Shown here: positions 16,577 to 24,184 of the stretch, piece by piece
Numbering within the stretch: position 1 is the first letter of the stretch
Layout of the letters: every line of letters begins with the position of its first letter
Assembly: GCA_002050435.1 (NCBI GenBank)
Contig: MWYV01000038.1
Coordinates: 1-64,000, forward strand
Source: Chitinophagales bacterium 33-2
GTDB lineage: Bacteria > Bacteroidota > Bacteroidia > Chitinophagales > Chitinophagaceae
DNA: 64,000 bases
Direction: 5' to 3'
The notes under the pieces: model-generated
What the model was told of the DNA's origin: nothing
The model's input: only the letters and a program-made list of their open reading frames with translations
Databases searched by the model: none
Translations under genes and position numbers: made by a program

Positions 16577-18265
16577 CTAAATGGTTCCTAAATTTCCTGA
16601 TCGCATCATTATAGCCTGCATGCCTGCAAACAGCGCCTTCCAGATCACACCAAAAAAAGACTGGGTGGTAAGGCGCATAAACCTTACTTCACGGGCGGTT
16701 CTTGTTGCACCATTGTAAGGGTTGTGTGGGTAGATCATGTGGTGGTTGATGGCATTGGTAAGAAATTTCCTGGTGGAAACGGTACCTGTGGATACATCAG
16801 TCTTACGCAGCGCGATGGAGAGATCGTTATACAGCATATCTACATTACTCCACGCAGTGTACTCGTCTACACGCAAGGAGAAATCAATTTTGTTTATGGT
16901 CAACGAAGGCAGCTGAATATTAGCAAGTGAAACCGCGATGGGATTTAATTGTGCCGCTGTAATTTTCCCAACCACACCACTTACGTCAAACCTGCCTAAA
17001 GAAGAATCCAGGTAAAATTTAAAATTGGTTTGAATGGGACTGTTTCCAAGGATCCGCCCATTGGCTGAAGCCGTGCAAATTCCGTCTTTAAGAATGTCTT
17101 CCCTGATGTTGGTGATGTTCTTAATATGAAGATCCAGGTCATTGATAACAATATTACCTTCCATGCCCGTACCTCCGTTCTTCTCTGTATAAACGAAAGC
17201 CGTTTTTTGTAGCAGGATATTTTTTATTAGAATAGATAGTTTGGATTTTGCAAGTTTCTGATGAGGATAACTCCCGCTTTTGTCAGAAAAATTCCGGTCC
17301 ATGCCTTTATCCATATAGATCTTCAGATCAGGTTTGTAAATAATGATACTATCGGCTTCCACGATGTTCTGGTGCAGGTATTTTTCCAGCGGAGCATTCA
17401 CCAGCCTTACTTTTTCAAATTCAAAATAGTACAGGCTTTTCCTTAAACCGGTTTGTTGATAAAATGTTTCCTTATCCAGTGTGGGCTGGAGCTTAAAACT
17501 GTCAACCTCAATGGTTCTTGTTTCAGATGAGTAAGTGATCCATTCTGCTTTCAGTTTATAAGTGGAATCAGAAGAACGAAATTTCAGGTCATGGAATTTA
17601 AGAAAAACGGATTTTACAAAGCTGATCCTGCTGGTATCAAATGCGGCGGCACTGTCAATCCGGATGTCATCAAAAACGGCATCAAACCTGTCGAATTGCA
17701 ACTTCACAGATTCGGAAGTGTCGGAATTATTGAAAAGCATCTTTACTCCATCGAGCTTCAGCCTGTCCACTGAAATGGATTGAATAGCTGGCTTCATTGA
17801 TCTCCACAAAGGAAGAGGCTGTTTTGCTCCGGATGTTGTTTCCCGGAAATGCCTTGATAGTACGATGTTGGCATCCTTTGAAAGGATCTCTTCTACCTTA
17901 ATGCGTTTTCCAAATATTAAAGCCATCAAACCAACACCTTTGATATGCCCCTTTGCCAGTTTCAATTTAAGGGTCATATTTGGTAAGGTTTGTTGCGCTT
18001 TTAATAACTGGTAACGGTTACTGTCAACATACACCTCAAGGTTTTCCACTTCTACATCACCACCCAAAAAATCTGCCTGCAATTTTCCCAGCTTATATTG
18101 ATACAGACTGTCTGAACCATCTATGATCAGTGTATGAATTTTTTTACGAAGAATAGGTTCAAGATAAAAATAGGAAAATACGGCCAGCGCTGTCAGGCAG
18201 ATAAGAACGATCACCAGGGAGATCACCAGGAATTTTTTAAATGAACGCGAAAGCCGTTGGAGCAT
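16577..18265 (-). CDS. AsmA-like membrane-anchored protein, paralog A
   Basis: About 562 aa with an N-terminal basic patch and one membrane helix, then a long periplasmic beta-rich region. Shared landmarks with paralog B are a post-helix IIDGSDSLYQYKLG, a KLAKGHIKGVGLMALIFGKRIKVEEI segment, and a C-terminal FMRLTTQSFFGVIWKALFAGMQA. Identity is clearly partial, so the duplication is old, unlike the nearby 1.9-kb tandem repeat. The frame opens with TTG at 18280; ATG 18265 fits better and lies 27 bp after the response-regulator stop. It is probably co-transcribed with the two-component genes, making it a candidate output of that system. Confidence 0.7.
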   Translation of the reverse strand: MLQRLSRSFKKFLVISLVIVLICLTALAVFSYFYLEPILRKKIHTLIIDGSDSLYQYKLGKLQADFLGGDVEVENLEVYVDSNRYQLLKAQQTLPNMTLKLKLAKGHIKGVGLMALIFGKRIKVEEILSKDANIVLSRHFRETTSGAKQPLPLWRSMKPAIQSISVDRLKLDGVKMLFNNSDTSESVKLQFDRFDAVFDDIRIDSAAAFDTSRISFVKSVFLKFHDLKFRSSDSTYKLKAEWITYSSETRTIEVDSFKLQPTLDKETFYQQTGLRKSLYYFEFEKVRLVNAPLEKYLHQNIVEADSIIIYKPDLKIYMDKGMDRNFSDKSGSYPHQKLAKSKLSILIKNILLQKTAFVYTEKNGGTGMEGNIVINDLDLHIKNITNIREDILKDGICTASANGRILGNSPIQTNFKFYLDSSLGRFDVSGVVGKITAAQLNPIAVSLANIQLPSLTINKIDFSLRVDEYTAWSNVDMLYNDLSIALRKTDVSTGTVSTRKFLTNAINHHMIYPHNPYNGATRTAREVRFMRLTTQSFFGVIWKALFAGMQAIMMRSGNLGTI

Positions 18266-18292
18266 ACTAATCACAATCAAAAACTCATGCCA

Positions 18293-18976
18293 TCAGCGAA
18301 CAACAAAGCGGTATCCAATACCTTTAATTGTAATGATTTCGATAGAAGGGTCAAGTTTTAAATAGCCCCTGAGCTTGGTTATATAAACATCCAGGTTCCT
18401 GCTATTGAAAAAAGAATCACTTCCCCACAGCGTATTCAAAATTTCTGTCCGCTCAACGATGTTTTCCCTGTTGATGTAAAGTAAACGCAATAATTCACTT
18501 TCCCGGTAAGACAGTTTTTTGTTTTCAGTTGGGTGCACGAGTGTCTGGCGGCGGCTGTTGAAAGTGTAGCCACCAAATTGAACATCATCATTTTCCGTGT
18601 TGGTTCTGCTTTTTACTTTGATTACATTCTCAATGCGCACAATAAGTTCTTCGATGCTGAAAGGCTTTCTTATATAATCATTTCCACCTGCTTTAAATCC
18701 ATTCAGCACATCCGGGGTTTGAGATTTAGCGCTTAAAAAAATAATAGGCACGGAGGCGTCTTTGGACCTGATCTGATCTGCGATCTCAAACCCGTCTTTG
18801 TTTGGTAACATAACATCCAGTACGCATACATCAGGCTCTTTTGAAACAAATTGGTCGAAAGCTTTGGCGCCATCGTTTTCCACCACAACTTCATATCCCC
18901 TTCCTTGCAAAGTTTCACTTACAATTTTTGCAAGAAAGATCTCATCTTCCACATATAAGATCCTGGTTTTTTTCAT
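18293..18976 (-). CDS. OmpR/PhoB-family response regulator
   Basis: A 227-aa DNA-binding regulator. The receiver domain covers residues 1-120, with acidic pocket E10-D11, phosphoacceptor D54 (CVLDVMLP), and K104 in YIRKPF. The winged-helix output domain covers 130-225 (SYRESELLRLLYIN, then DVYITKLRGYL, ending GIGYRFVV). Its ATG overlaps the kinase stop in an ATGA arrangement, so kinase and regulator are translationally coupled. It is followed by the AsmA-like pair and nagA. It probably controls its own operon and the divergent GLPGLI gene through the repeats in the 20.4-kb intergenic region; this is inference. Confidence 0.95.
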   Translation of the reverse strand: MKKTRILYVEDEIFLAKIVSETLQGRGYEVVVENDGAKAFDQFVSKEPDVCVLDVMLPNKDGFEIADQIRSKDASVPIIFLSAKSQTPDVLNGFKAGGNDYIRKPFSIEELIVRIENVIKVKSRTNTENDDVQFGGYTFNSRRQTLVHPTENKKLSYRESELLRLLYINRENIVERTEILNTLWGSDSFFNSRNLDVYITKLRGYLKLDPSIEIITIKGIGYRFVVR

Positions 18977-20388
18977 GTTGAACTTTTACCTGGTAAACTA
19001 ATCCTGAACCTGCTGCCATTATTCTCTTCAGACTCCACCCTGATCGAACCTTTATGTTTCTTTACTACGTGCGCTACATAACTCAGGCCAAGGCCGTAAC
19101 CTTTGGTATTGTGCAGGTTTCCATTGGGAACCCTGAAGAATTTTTCAAAAATCCGGCCATGGTATTCCGGTGGAATGCCCAATCCCCTGTCAGAAACGAT
19201 CAACTGTATTTCGTCATCATTTCCTTCTACAAGAATGTTGATCAATGGCGTGTCAGGACTGTATTTTAAAGCATTGTCAAGCAAATTGAATATCACACTC
19301 ACCAGGTGCAGCCTGTCGCCCTCAAGTGTGGTATTTCCTTTTGATTCCACATTCACAGCAGCCCCTCTTTTTTCAAACTGAAGCCGCAGCGAGGAGGTTA
19401 CTTCTTCCACCAGCAACTTCATATCAAGCGATTCATAGATCAATTCAATTTCTTTTTTTTCAAACATGGAGAGCTTCAGCACTTTGTCTACAAGAAGCGA
19501 AAGTCGTTGGAGTTCATTTGCAGAAATGTCAAGATATTCTTTGGTCCTCGAAGGATCCATTGTTGCATTAAAACTACGGAGTGCTTCTATCGCAACACTA
19601 ACTGTGGCTATCGGGGTTTTTAATTCGTGGGTGATGTTGCTGATAAATTCATTTTTAATATCGCCAAGTCTTCGCTGCCTGATCATATTCCTGTAAAGCA
19701 GCATAAAAGAAAAAAATGTAAGTGCAACCAGGAAAATAGAAAAGAGTATGGGAACACTGATCCTTTTTAAAAGAAAGGGAATGGTATTCCCTAATTCAAG
19801 CTTAAAGGTTACCGGCTCGGTAAAGCCCAGCGTAACCTGGCTGAATCCACCCTCTTCATTTGCCTGACCTTTAAATTTTCTAATAGAAAAGGGAACAGCA
19901 ACCTGGTTTTCATCCAGTTTGTTCCTGTAAGCCTCTTGAATTTCCACAACGCGCACCGAATCCTGCAGCGAATCCACTTCAAACAGAAACTGCATTAACC
20001 TATTTCTGCGGCCGGGAAAATTCTTTTTCAGCGTATCACTGGTCATGTAGATCTGCCGGCGATCAGAGTCTGTAACTCTTTTCATGATCACATCCATCAT
20101 ATTCGTCATTTTCCTTTCGGCCCTATTGTGGTTCACCTTAATTTTTGTATCCCTGCGCAAAAGCATTCTTGGAACAAGAGAGGAGTCGCCCTCAAGCCTG
20201 TCTAGTTTTAATTTAGAACCCTGGAGATTAAAAACCGTTTCCCGAAATAAATAATTTGTGCGCATTTCCAGCGTGCGCTGCTCCCTTTCATAAGCTTTTG
20301 CAAGCCAGTAAACCTGGAAGGCAGCAATGGCCATAATGGTCATTATCATTAGAACAGGCAGCCATTTTTTATTAGCGAACTTATGCAT
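18973..20388 (-). CDS. Sensor histidine kinase, complete copy
   Basis: A 471-aa membrane kinase. Membrane helices lie at about residues 9-30 and 211-233, enclosing a roughly 180-residue periplasmic sensor with no recognised fold. The dimerisation/phosphoacceptor helix has H254 (NITHELKTPIA). The ATPase domain has an N box around FNLLDNALKYSP (367-378), G1 DRGLGIP (400-406), an F box FEKFFR, and G2 GYGLGL (430-435). The C-terminus after residue 451 (ESEENNGSRFRISLPG) completes the ATPase fold. The stop overlaps the response-regulator start. All but its last 21 codons lie inside the 1,946-bp duplication, so a truncated twin exists at 20973-22334. The TAnnTTTG element lies only 5 bp before the ATG. 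Confidence 0.95.
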   Translation of the reverse strand: MHKFANKKWLPVLMIMTIMAIAAFQVYWLAKAYEREQRTLEMRTNYLFRETVFNLQGSKLKLDRLEGDSSLVPRMLLRRDTKIKVNHNRAERKMTNMMDVIMKRVTDSDRRQIYMTSDTLKKNFPGRRNRLMQFLFEVDSLQDSVRVVEIQEAYRNKLDENQVAVPFSIRKFKGQANEEGGFSQVTLGFTEPVTFKLELGNTIPFLLKRISVPILFSIFLVALTFFSFMLLYRNMIRQRRLGDIKNEFISNITHELKTPIATVSVAIEALRSFNATMDPSRTKEYLDISANELQRLSLLVDKVLKLSMFEKKEIELIYESLDMKLLVEEVTSSLRLQFEKRGAAVNVESKGNTTLEGDRLHLVSVIFNLLDNALKYSPDTPLINILVEGNDDEIQLIVSDRGLGIPPEYHGRIFEKFFRVPNGNLHNTKGYGLGLSYVAHVVKKHKGSIRVESEENNGSRFRISLPGKSST

Positions 20389-20393
20389 CGCGA

Positions 20394-20401
20394 CAAAATT
20401 A
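20394..20401 (-). promoter_or_regulatory. Probable promoter -7 element of the kinase operon
   Basis: On the minus strand TAATTTTG matches TAnnTTTG. Only TCGCG separates it from the kinase ATG at 20388, so the transcript would be leaderless or nearly so. The same element recurs at 22340-22347 for the truncated kinase. Confidence 0.5.
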
Positions 20402-20406
20402 CCCTT

Positions 20407-20465
20407 TTCAGGTACCGCTCATACCTGAATTAACCATTATTAACGTAGCATACACCCCTATTAAC
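20407..20465. promoter_or_regulatory. Candidate regulator-binding region between kinase and GLPGLI genes
   Basis: A perfect inverted repeat TTCAGGTA-N7-TACCTGAA occupies 20407-20429. It abuts three direct TTAAC repeats starting at 20430, 20440 and 20461, spaced 10 and 21 bp, which is about one and two helical turns. OmpR/PhoB-type regulators commonly bind phased direct repeats, and this region lies between the divergent promoters. It is duplicated at 22353-22411. Confidence 0.45.
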
Positions 20466-20477
20466 AATCACTCCTTA

Positions 20478-20485
20478 TACATTTG
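20478..20485 (+). promoter_or_regulatory. Probable promoter -7 element of the truncated GLPGLI gene
   Basis: TACATTTG fits TAnnTTTG, 12 bp before the preferred ATG at 20498. No clear -33 TTG is seen at standard spacing. The duplicate at 22424-22431 serves the complete gene. Confidence 0.55.
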
Positions 20486-20497
20486 AAAAAAAATCAG

Positions 20498-20989
20498 ATG
20501 AAACAGTTGTTACTATTTGCCGGAATTTTCTTTTCCATTTGTGCACAGGCGCAGGTGAAAGAAGGAAAAATTATTTATGAACGTGTAACACAAACGCCGG
20601 CAAGAATGTTTGCCAACCTCGATCCCCATATTGCAGCACAAATACCCAAATCAAGGACAGACCAGTTTGAATTATTGTTTGGAAACAACCAGTCCTTATG
20701 GCAATTCATTCCTTCAGCTGCAAATGAAGAACAATCTACTTTTTCAGGAAATGGCATGATAGTGCGCATGGCTACAGGAAATAATGAAATTGCCTATTTC
20801 GATTTTGAAAAAGGAGTGCGGGTTGACCAGCGCGAGGTGATGGAAAAGACTTTTATTGTTACTGATACCATCAGAAAAGGAAGCTGGAAATTAACTGATG
20901 AAACAAAAACCATTTTAAATTATACTGTCAGAAAAGCAATTGGACAAAGAATCAGCACACGCACTTCGATGACTATGGAAACACCCTGA
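20498..20989 (+). pseudogene. GLPGLI-family protein gene, 3'-truncated copy
   Basis: Identical to the first 161 codons of the complete gene at 22444-23241, then broken by the duplication junction. After ...SMTME the frame reads T-P and stops, giving about 163 aa. The signal peptide (MKQLLLFAGIFFSICAQAQ) is intact, but the family-defining G-x-LPG-x-x-LE region and everything after it are missing. It keeps its own promoter and may still be transcribed towards the truncated kinase, with which it overlaps by 17 bp tail to tail. Confidence 0.85.
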
Positions 20990-22334
20990 TCGAACCTTTA
21001 TGTTTCTTTACTACGTGCGCTACATAACTCAGGCCAAGGCCGTAACCTTTGGTATTGTGCAGGTTTCCATTGGGAACCCTGAAGAATTTTTCAAAAATCC
21101 GGCCATGGTATTCCGGTGGAATGCCCAATCCCCTGTCAGAAACGATCAACTGTATTTCGTCATCATTTCCTTCTACAAGAATGTTGATCAATGGCGTGTC
21201 AGGACTGTATTTTAAAGCATTGTCAAGCAAATTGAATATCACACTCACCAGGTGCAGCCTGTCGCCCTCAAGTGTGGTATTTCCTTTTGATTCCACATTC
21301 ACAGCAGCCCCTCTTTTTTCAAACTGAAGCCGCAGCGAGGAGGTTACTTCTTCCACCAGCAACTTCATATCAAGCGATTCATAGATCAATTCAATTTCTT
21401 TTTTTTCAAACATGGAGAGCTTCAGCACTTTGTCTACAAGAAGCGAAAGTCGTTGGAGTTCATTTGCAGAAATGTCAAGATATTCTTTGGTCCTCGAAGG
21501 ATCCATTGTTGCATTAAAACTACGGAGTGCTTCTATCGCAACACTAACTGTGGCTATCGGGGTTTTTAATTCGTGGGTGATGTTGCTGATAAATTCATTT
21601 TTAATATCGCCAAGTCTTCGCTGCCTGATCATATTCCTGTAAAGCAGCATAAAAGAAAAAAATGTAAGTGCAACCAGGAAAATAGAAAAGAGTATGGGAA
21701 CACTGATCCTTTTTAAAAGAAAGGGAATGGTATTCCCTAATTCAAGCTTAAAGGTTACCGGCTCGGTAAAGCCCAGCGTAACCTGGCTGAATCCACCCTC
21801 TTCATTTGCCTGACCTTTAAATTTTCTAATAGAAAAGGGAACAGCAACCTGGTTTTCATCCAGTTTGTTCCTGTAAGCCTCTTGAATTTCCACAACGCGC
21901 ACCGAATCCTGCAGCGAATCCACTTCAAACAGAAACTGCATTAACCTATTTCTGCGGCCGGGAAAATTCTTTTTCAGCGTATCACTGGTCATGTAGATCT
22001 GCCGGCGATCAGAGTCTGTAACTCTTTTCATGATCACATCCATCATATTCGTCATTTTCCTTTCGGCCCTATTGTGGTTCACCTTAATTTTTGTATCCCT
22101 GCGCAAAAGCATTCTTGGAACAAGAGAGGAGTCGCCCTCAAGCCTGTCTAGTTTTAATTTAGAACCCTGGAGATTAAAAACCGTTTCCCGAAATAAATAA
22201 TTTGTGCGCATTTCCAGCGTGCGCTGCTCCCTTTCATAAGCTTTTGCAAGCCAGTAAACCTGGAAGGCAGCAATGGCCATAATGGTCATTATCATTAGAA
22301 CAGGCAGCCATTTTTTATTAGCGAACTTATGCAT
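20973..22334 (-). pseudogene. Sensor histidine kinase gene, 3'-truncated copy
   Basis: Identical to residues 1-451 of the complete kinase, then F-P and stop because the junction joins it to antisense GLPGLI sequence (453 aa). It keeps the sensor, both membrane helices, H254 and all N, G1, F and G2 boxes, but loses the last 20 residues, including the final strand of the ATPase fold. It also loses its coupled response regulator. It could be inactive, or could form mixed dimers with the complete kinase. The promoter and candidate operator upstream are intact, so expression is possible. Confidence 0.85.
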
Positions 22335-22927
22335 CGCGACAAAATTACCCTTTTCAGGTACCGCTCATACCTGAATTAACCATTATTAACGTAGCATACA
22401 CCCCTATTAACAATCACTCCTTATACATTTGAAAAAAAATCAGATGAAACAGTTGTTACTATTTGCCGGAATTTTCTTTTCCATTTGTGCACAGGCGCAG
22501 GTGAAAGAAGGAAAAATTATTTATGAACGTGTAACACAAACGCCGGCAAGAATGTTTGCCAACCTCGATCCCCATATTGCAGCACAAATACCCAAATCAA
22601 GGACAGACCAGTTTGAATTATTGTTTGGAAACAACCAGTCCTTATGGCAATTCATTCCTTCAGCTGCAAATGAAGAACAATCTACTTTTTCAGGAAATGG
22701 CATGATAGTGCGCATGGCTACAGGAAATAATGAAATTGCCTATTTCGATTTTGAAAAAGGAGTGCGGGTTGACCAGCGCGAGGTGATGGAAAAGACTTTT
22801 ATTGTTACTGATACCATCAGAAAAGGAAGCTGGAAATTAACTGATGAAACAAAAACCATTTTAAATTATACTGTCAGAAAAGCAATTGGACAAAGAATCA
22901 GCACACGCACTTCGATGACTATGGAAA
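20982..22927. repeat. 1,946-bp tandem duplication, unit 2
   Basis: Second unit of the direct tandem repeat. It starts at CACCCTGATCG (junction) and ends at ATGGAAA, after which the complete GLPGLI gene continues with ATGGAGAAATG. The absence of any seen divergence points to a very recent event, gene conversion, or an assembly artefact. Confidence 0.93.
22340..22431. promoter_or_regulatory. Duplicated divergent control region
   Basis: Exact copy of the 20394-20485 region. It has the minus-strand TAATTTTG at 22340-22347, the inverted repeat at 22353-22375, TTAAC repeats at 22376, 22386 and 22407, and the plus-strand TACATTTG at 22424-22431. It would drive the truncated kinase leftwards and the complete GLPGLI gene rightwards. 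Confidence 0.5.
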
Positions 22928-23241
22928 ATGGAGAAATGAAGCGCCAGGAATACCAGGATACTTCTGTAATGATCGCGTGGTTTACCACCGAAATACCTGT
23001 ACCAGTTGGGCCAGATACGCAGGGACAACTTCCGGGAGCGATTCTTGAAATGGATATAAGTAATGGCGAGATTGTTTACAAAGCTGTTGAAGTTTCCCCA
23101 AAAGTAAATACAGGGAAAATTAAAGAGCCTAAAGATGGAAAAAGAATTACATCTGCAGAATTCGCAATTGAAAGAACCAGGATGATTGAAGAAATGAGAA
23201 AAAATATGCCGGTAAGAAATAGTTTCCAGATCAGGAACTAA
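22444..23241 (+). CDS. GLPGLI-family secreted protein, complete copy
   Basis: A 265-aa protein with a signal peptide (residues 1-19, cut after CAQAQ). The family signature is in the last third: WFTTEIPVPVGPDTQGQLPGAILEMD, corresponding to the GLPGLI consensus. These Bacteroidota proteins are typically periplasmic or surface proteins of unknown function found beside TonB-dependent or barrel proteins, as here (barrel gene at 24183). TTG 22429 opens the frame, but ATG 22444 fits the signal peptide and lies 12 bp after the -7 box. It is divergent from the kinase and probably under the same two-component control. A terminator follows 21 bp after the stop. Confidence 0.9.
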   Translation: MKQLLLFAGIFFSICAQAQVKEGKIIYERVTQTPARMFANLDPHIAAQIPKSRTDQFELLFGNNQSLWQFIPSAANEEQSTFSGNGMIVRMATGNNEIAYFDFEKGVRVDQREVMEKTFIVTDTIRKGSWKLTDETKTILNYTVRKAIGQRISTRTSMTMENGEMKRQEYQDTSVMIAWFTTEIPVPVGPDTQGQLPGAILEMDISNGEIVYKAVEVSPKVNTGKIKEPKDGKRITSAEFAIERTRMIEEMRKNMPVRNSFQIRN

Positions 23242-23262
23242 CCTGGAATTCATCTAATGAGG

Positions 23263-23296
23263 AAAGGCTATAGGGAACCCTTTAGCCTTTCTTTTT
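23263..23296 (+). terminator. Rho-independent terminator of the GLPGLI gene
   Basis: Stem AAAGGCTA / TAGCCTTT with an inner GGG/CCC pair, followed by CTTTTT. Confidence 0.85.
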
Positions 23297-23299
23297 AGA

Positions 23300-23884
23300 C
23301 TAATCAATGATAGCGCCTCTTTCATTGTCTTCCCGCTCCTTTTCATAAACCAGCAACTGCACTTTCCATTCGGGAAACTGGAATTGTAACCCTGCTTCTA
23401 TTTTTATTTTGGGCATGCCTGCAGCAAGTGGGGTTAATGTAAATACAGTAGCACTAAAAACTTTGCTTTCATCCGGAGCATCAAATGTTCCCTTAAGCGA
23501 AAAACTGTATTCGCCGTCCAGCGTAAGCGTCATGACTTTTAGCTGGTTGCAAAGCCAGGTATATTTCTTTTTAGCCACTTCAAATTCCTCTGTACTTAAC
23601 AGCAATGCCTGCCAGCTATAAATGGATCGGGTTCCCTTGTATTCTGTGATCAGGTGTTCTTCGGCGCTATCAAATTTGAGTAAGGATACATATTCAACCG
23701 TTTGAGGATTCTGGTTGATCACGGCTCCTTTTAAATTAATGAAATGGCGTGGAAAATCTGATACTACCACTTGAAGATTGATCCGGAGTTCGTTGTTCGT
23801 AACAGGTAATTTCAGTTGAGCAAGGGCAGGTGAAGAAATGACCATTAAGGCCAATAACAAAGTTTTGGTTTTTGATTTTCTCAT
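23300..23884 (-). CDS. Hypothetical secreted protein, 194 aa
   Basis: A protein with a signal peptide starting at ATG 23884 (MRKSKTKTLLLALMVISSPALAQ). TTG 23908 is an alternative start that adds eight residues. The mature part is beta-rich with alternating hydrophobics and ends in a charged tail (EKEREDNERGAIID). I recognise no domain. It lies between the GLPGLI protein and the large barrel protein and could act with them at the envelope, but it has its own strand arrangement and no shared promoter is evident. Confidence 0.65.
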   Translation of the reverse strand: MRKSKTKTLLLALMVISSPALAQLKLPVTNNELRINLQVVVSDFPRHFINLKGAVINQNPQTVEYVSLLKFDSAEEHLITEYKGTRSIYSWQALLLSTEEFEVAKKKYTWLCNQLKVMTLTLDGEYSFSLKGTFDAPDESKVFSATVFTLTPLAAGMPKIKIEAGLQFQFPEWKVQLLVYEKEREDNERGAIID

Positions 23885-23982
23885 AGTTTGGATGGCATTG
23901 GGCAACAAAATAGAAAAAACTTTCTTTTTACAAGAAAAATTCTTAACTTTCTTAACAATTTTTCCACATTAAAATCCAGAAC

Positions 23983-24156
23983 TTGAAAAACAGGAATATT
24001 GCACATGCCCAGCAGGAAGTAAAAATTTACAGAGAACATTATCAGCCATCTTTTAATATTTGGCGCTTTACCAAATCCATCCTGGGCGTTTTATTATTTG
24101 GCCGCTCAACTGTAGCAACAAGTTATGTTCCGATTAATAAAAGAATCATGAAATAA
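23983..24156 (+). CDS. Candidate 57-aa small protein
   Basis: A TTG-started frame, M-K-N-R-N-I-A-H-A-Q..., 57 codons long. It has a mildly hydrophobic centre (SILGVLLFGRSTVATSYVP) and a basic end (INKRIMK). The stop is embedded at the start of a strong bidirectional terminator, the position expected for a real short transcript. There is no upstream TAnnTTTG match and no recognisable family, so it may be chance. It fills most of the otherwise empty gap between the 194-aa gene and the barrel gene. Confidence 0.3.
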   Translation: MKNRNIAHAQQEVKIYREHYQPSFNIWRFTKSILGVLLFGRSTVATSYVPINKRIMK

Positions 24157-24184
24157 AAAAAACCTCCCACGGGAGGTTTTTTTT
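24155..24184. terminator. Bidirectional rho-independent terminator
   Basis: Stem AACCTCCC-AC-GGGAGGTT flanked by A-runs on the left and T-runs on the right. It therefore works in both directions: for the barrel gene, whose stop codon lies in its edge, and for anything transcribed rightwards. Confidence 0.92.

Larger units (their letters stand above)
19036..20981. repeat. 1,946-bp tandem duplication, unit 1
   Basis: The unit begins at CACCCTGATCG near the 3' end of the kinase gene and ends at ATGGAAA inside the GLPGLI gene. Every coordinate in unit 1 plus 1,946 gives the same base in unit 2 wherever I compared them, and the translated products agree throughout the shared region. The junction at 20981/20982 has no bases shared between the two ends, so there is no microhomology. 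It carries the kinase gene (minus its last 21 codons), the intergenic control region and the first 161 codons of the GLPGLI gene. Confidence 0.93.

Noticed and set aside
20498-20989. Truncated GLPGLI copy as a distinct small gene
   Set aside because: It is identical to the intact gene up to the duplication junction and loses the family core.
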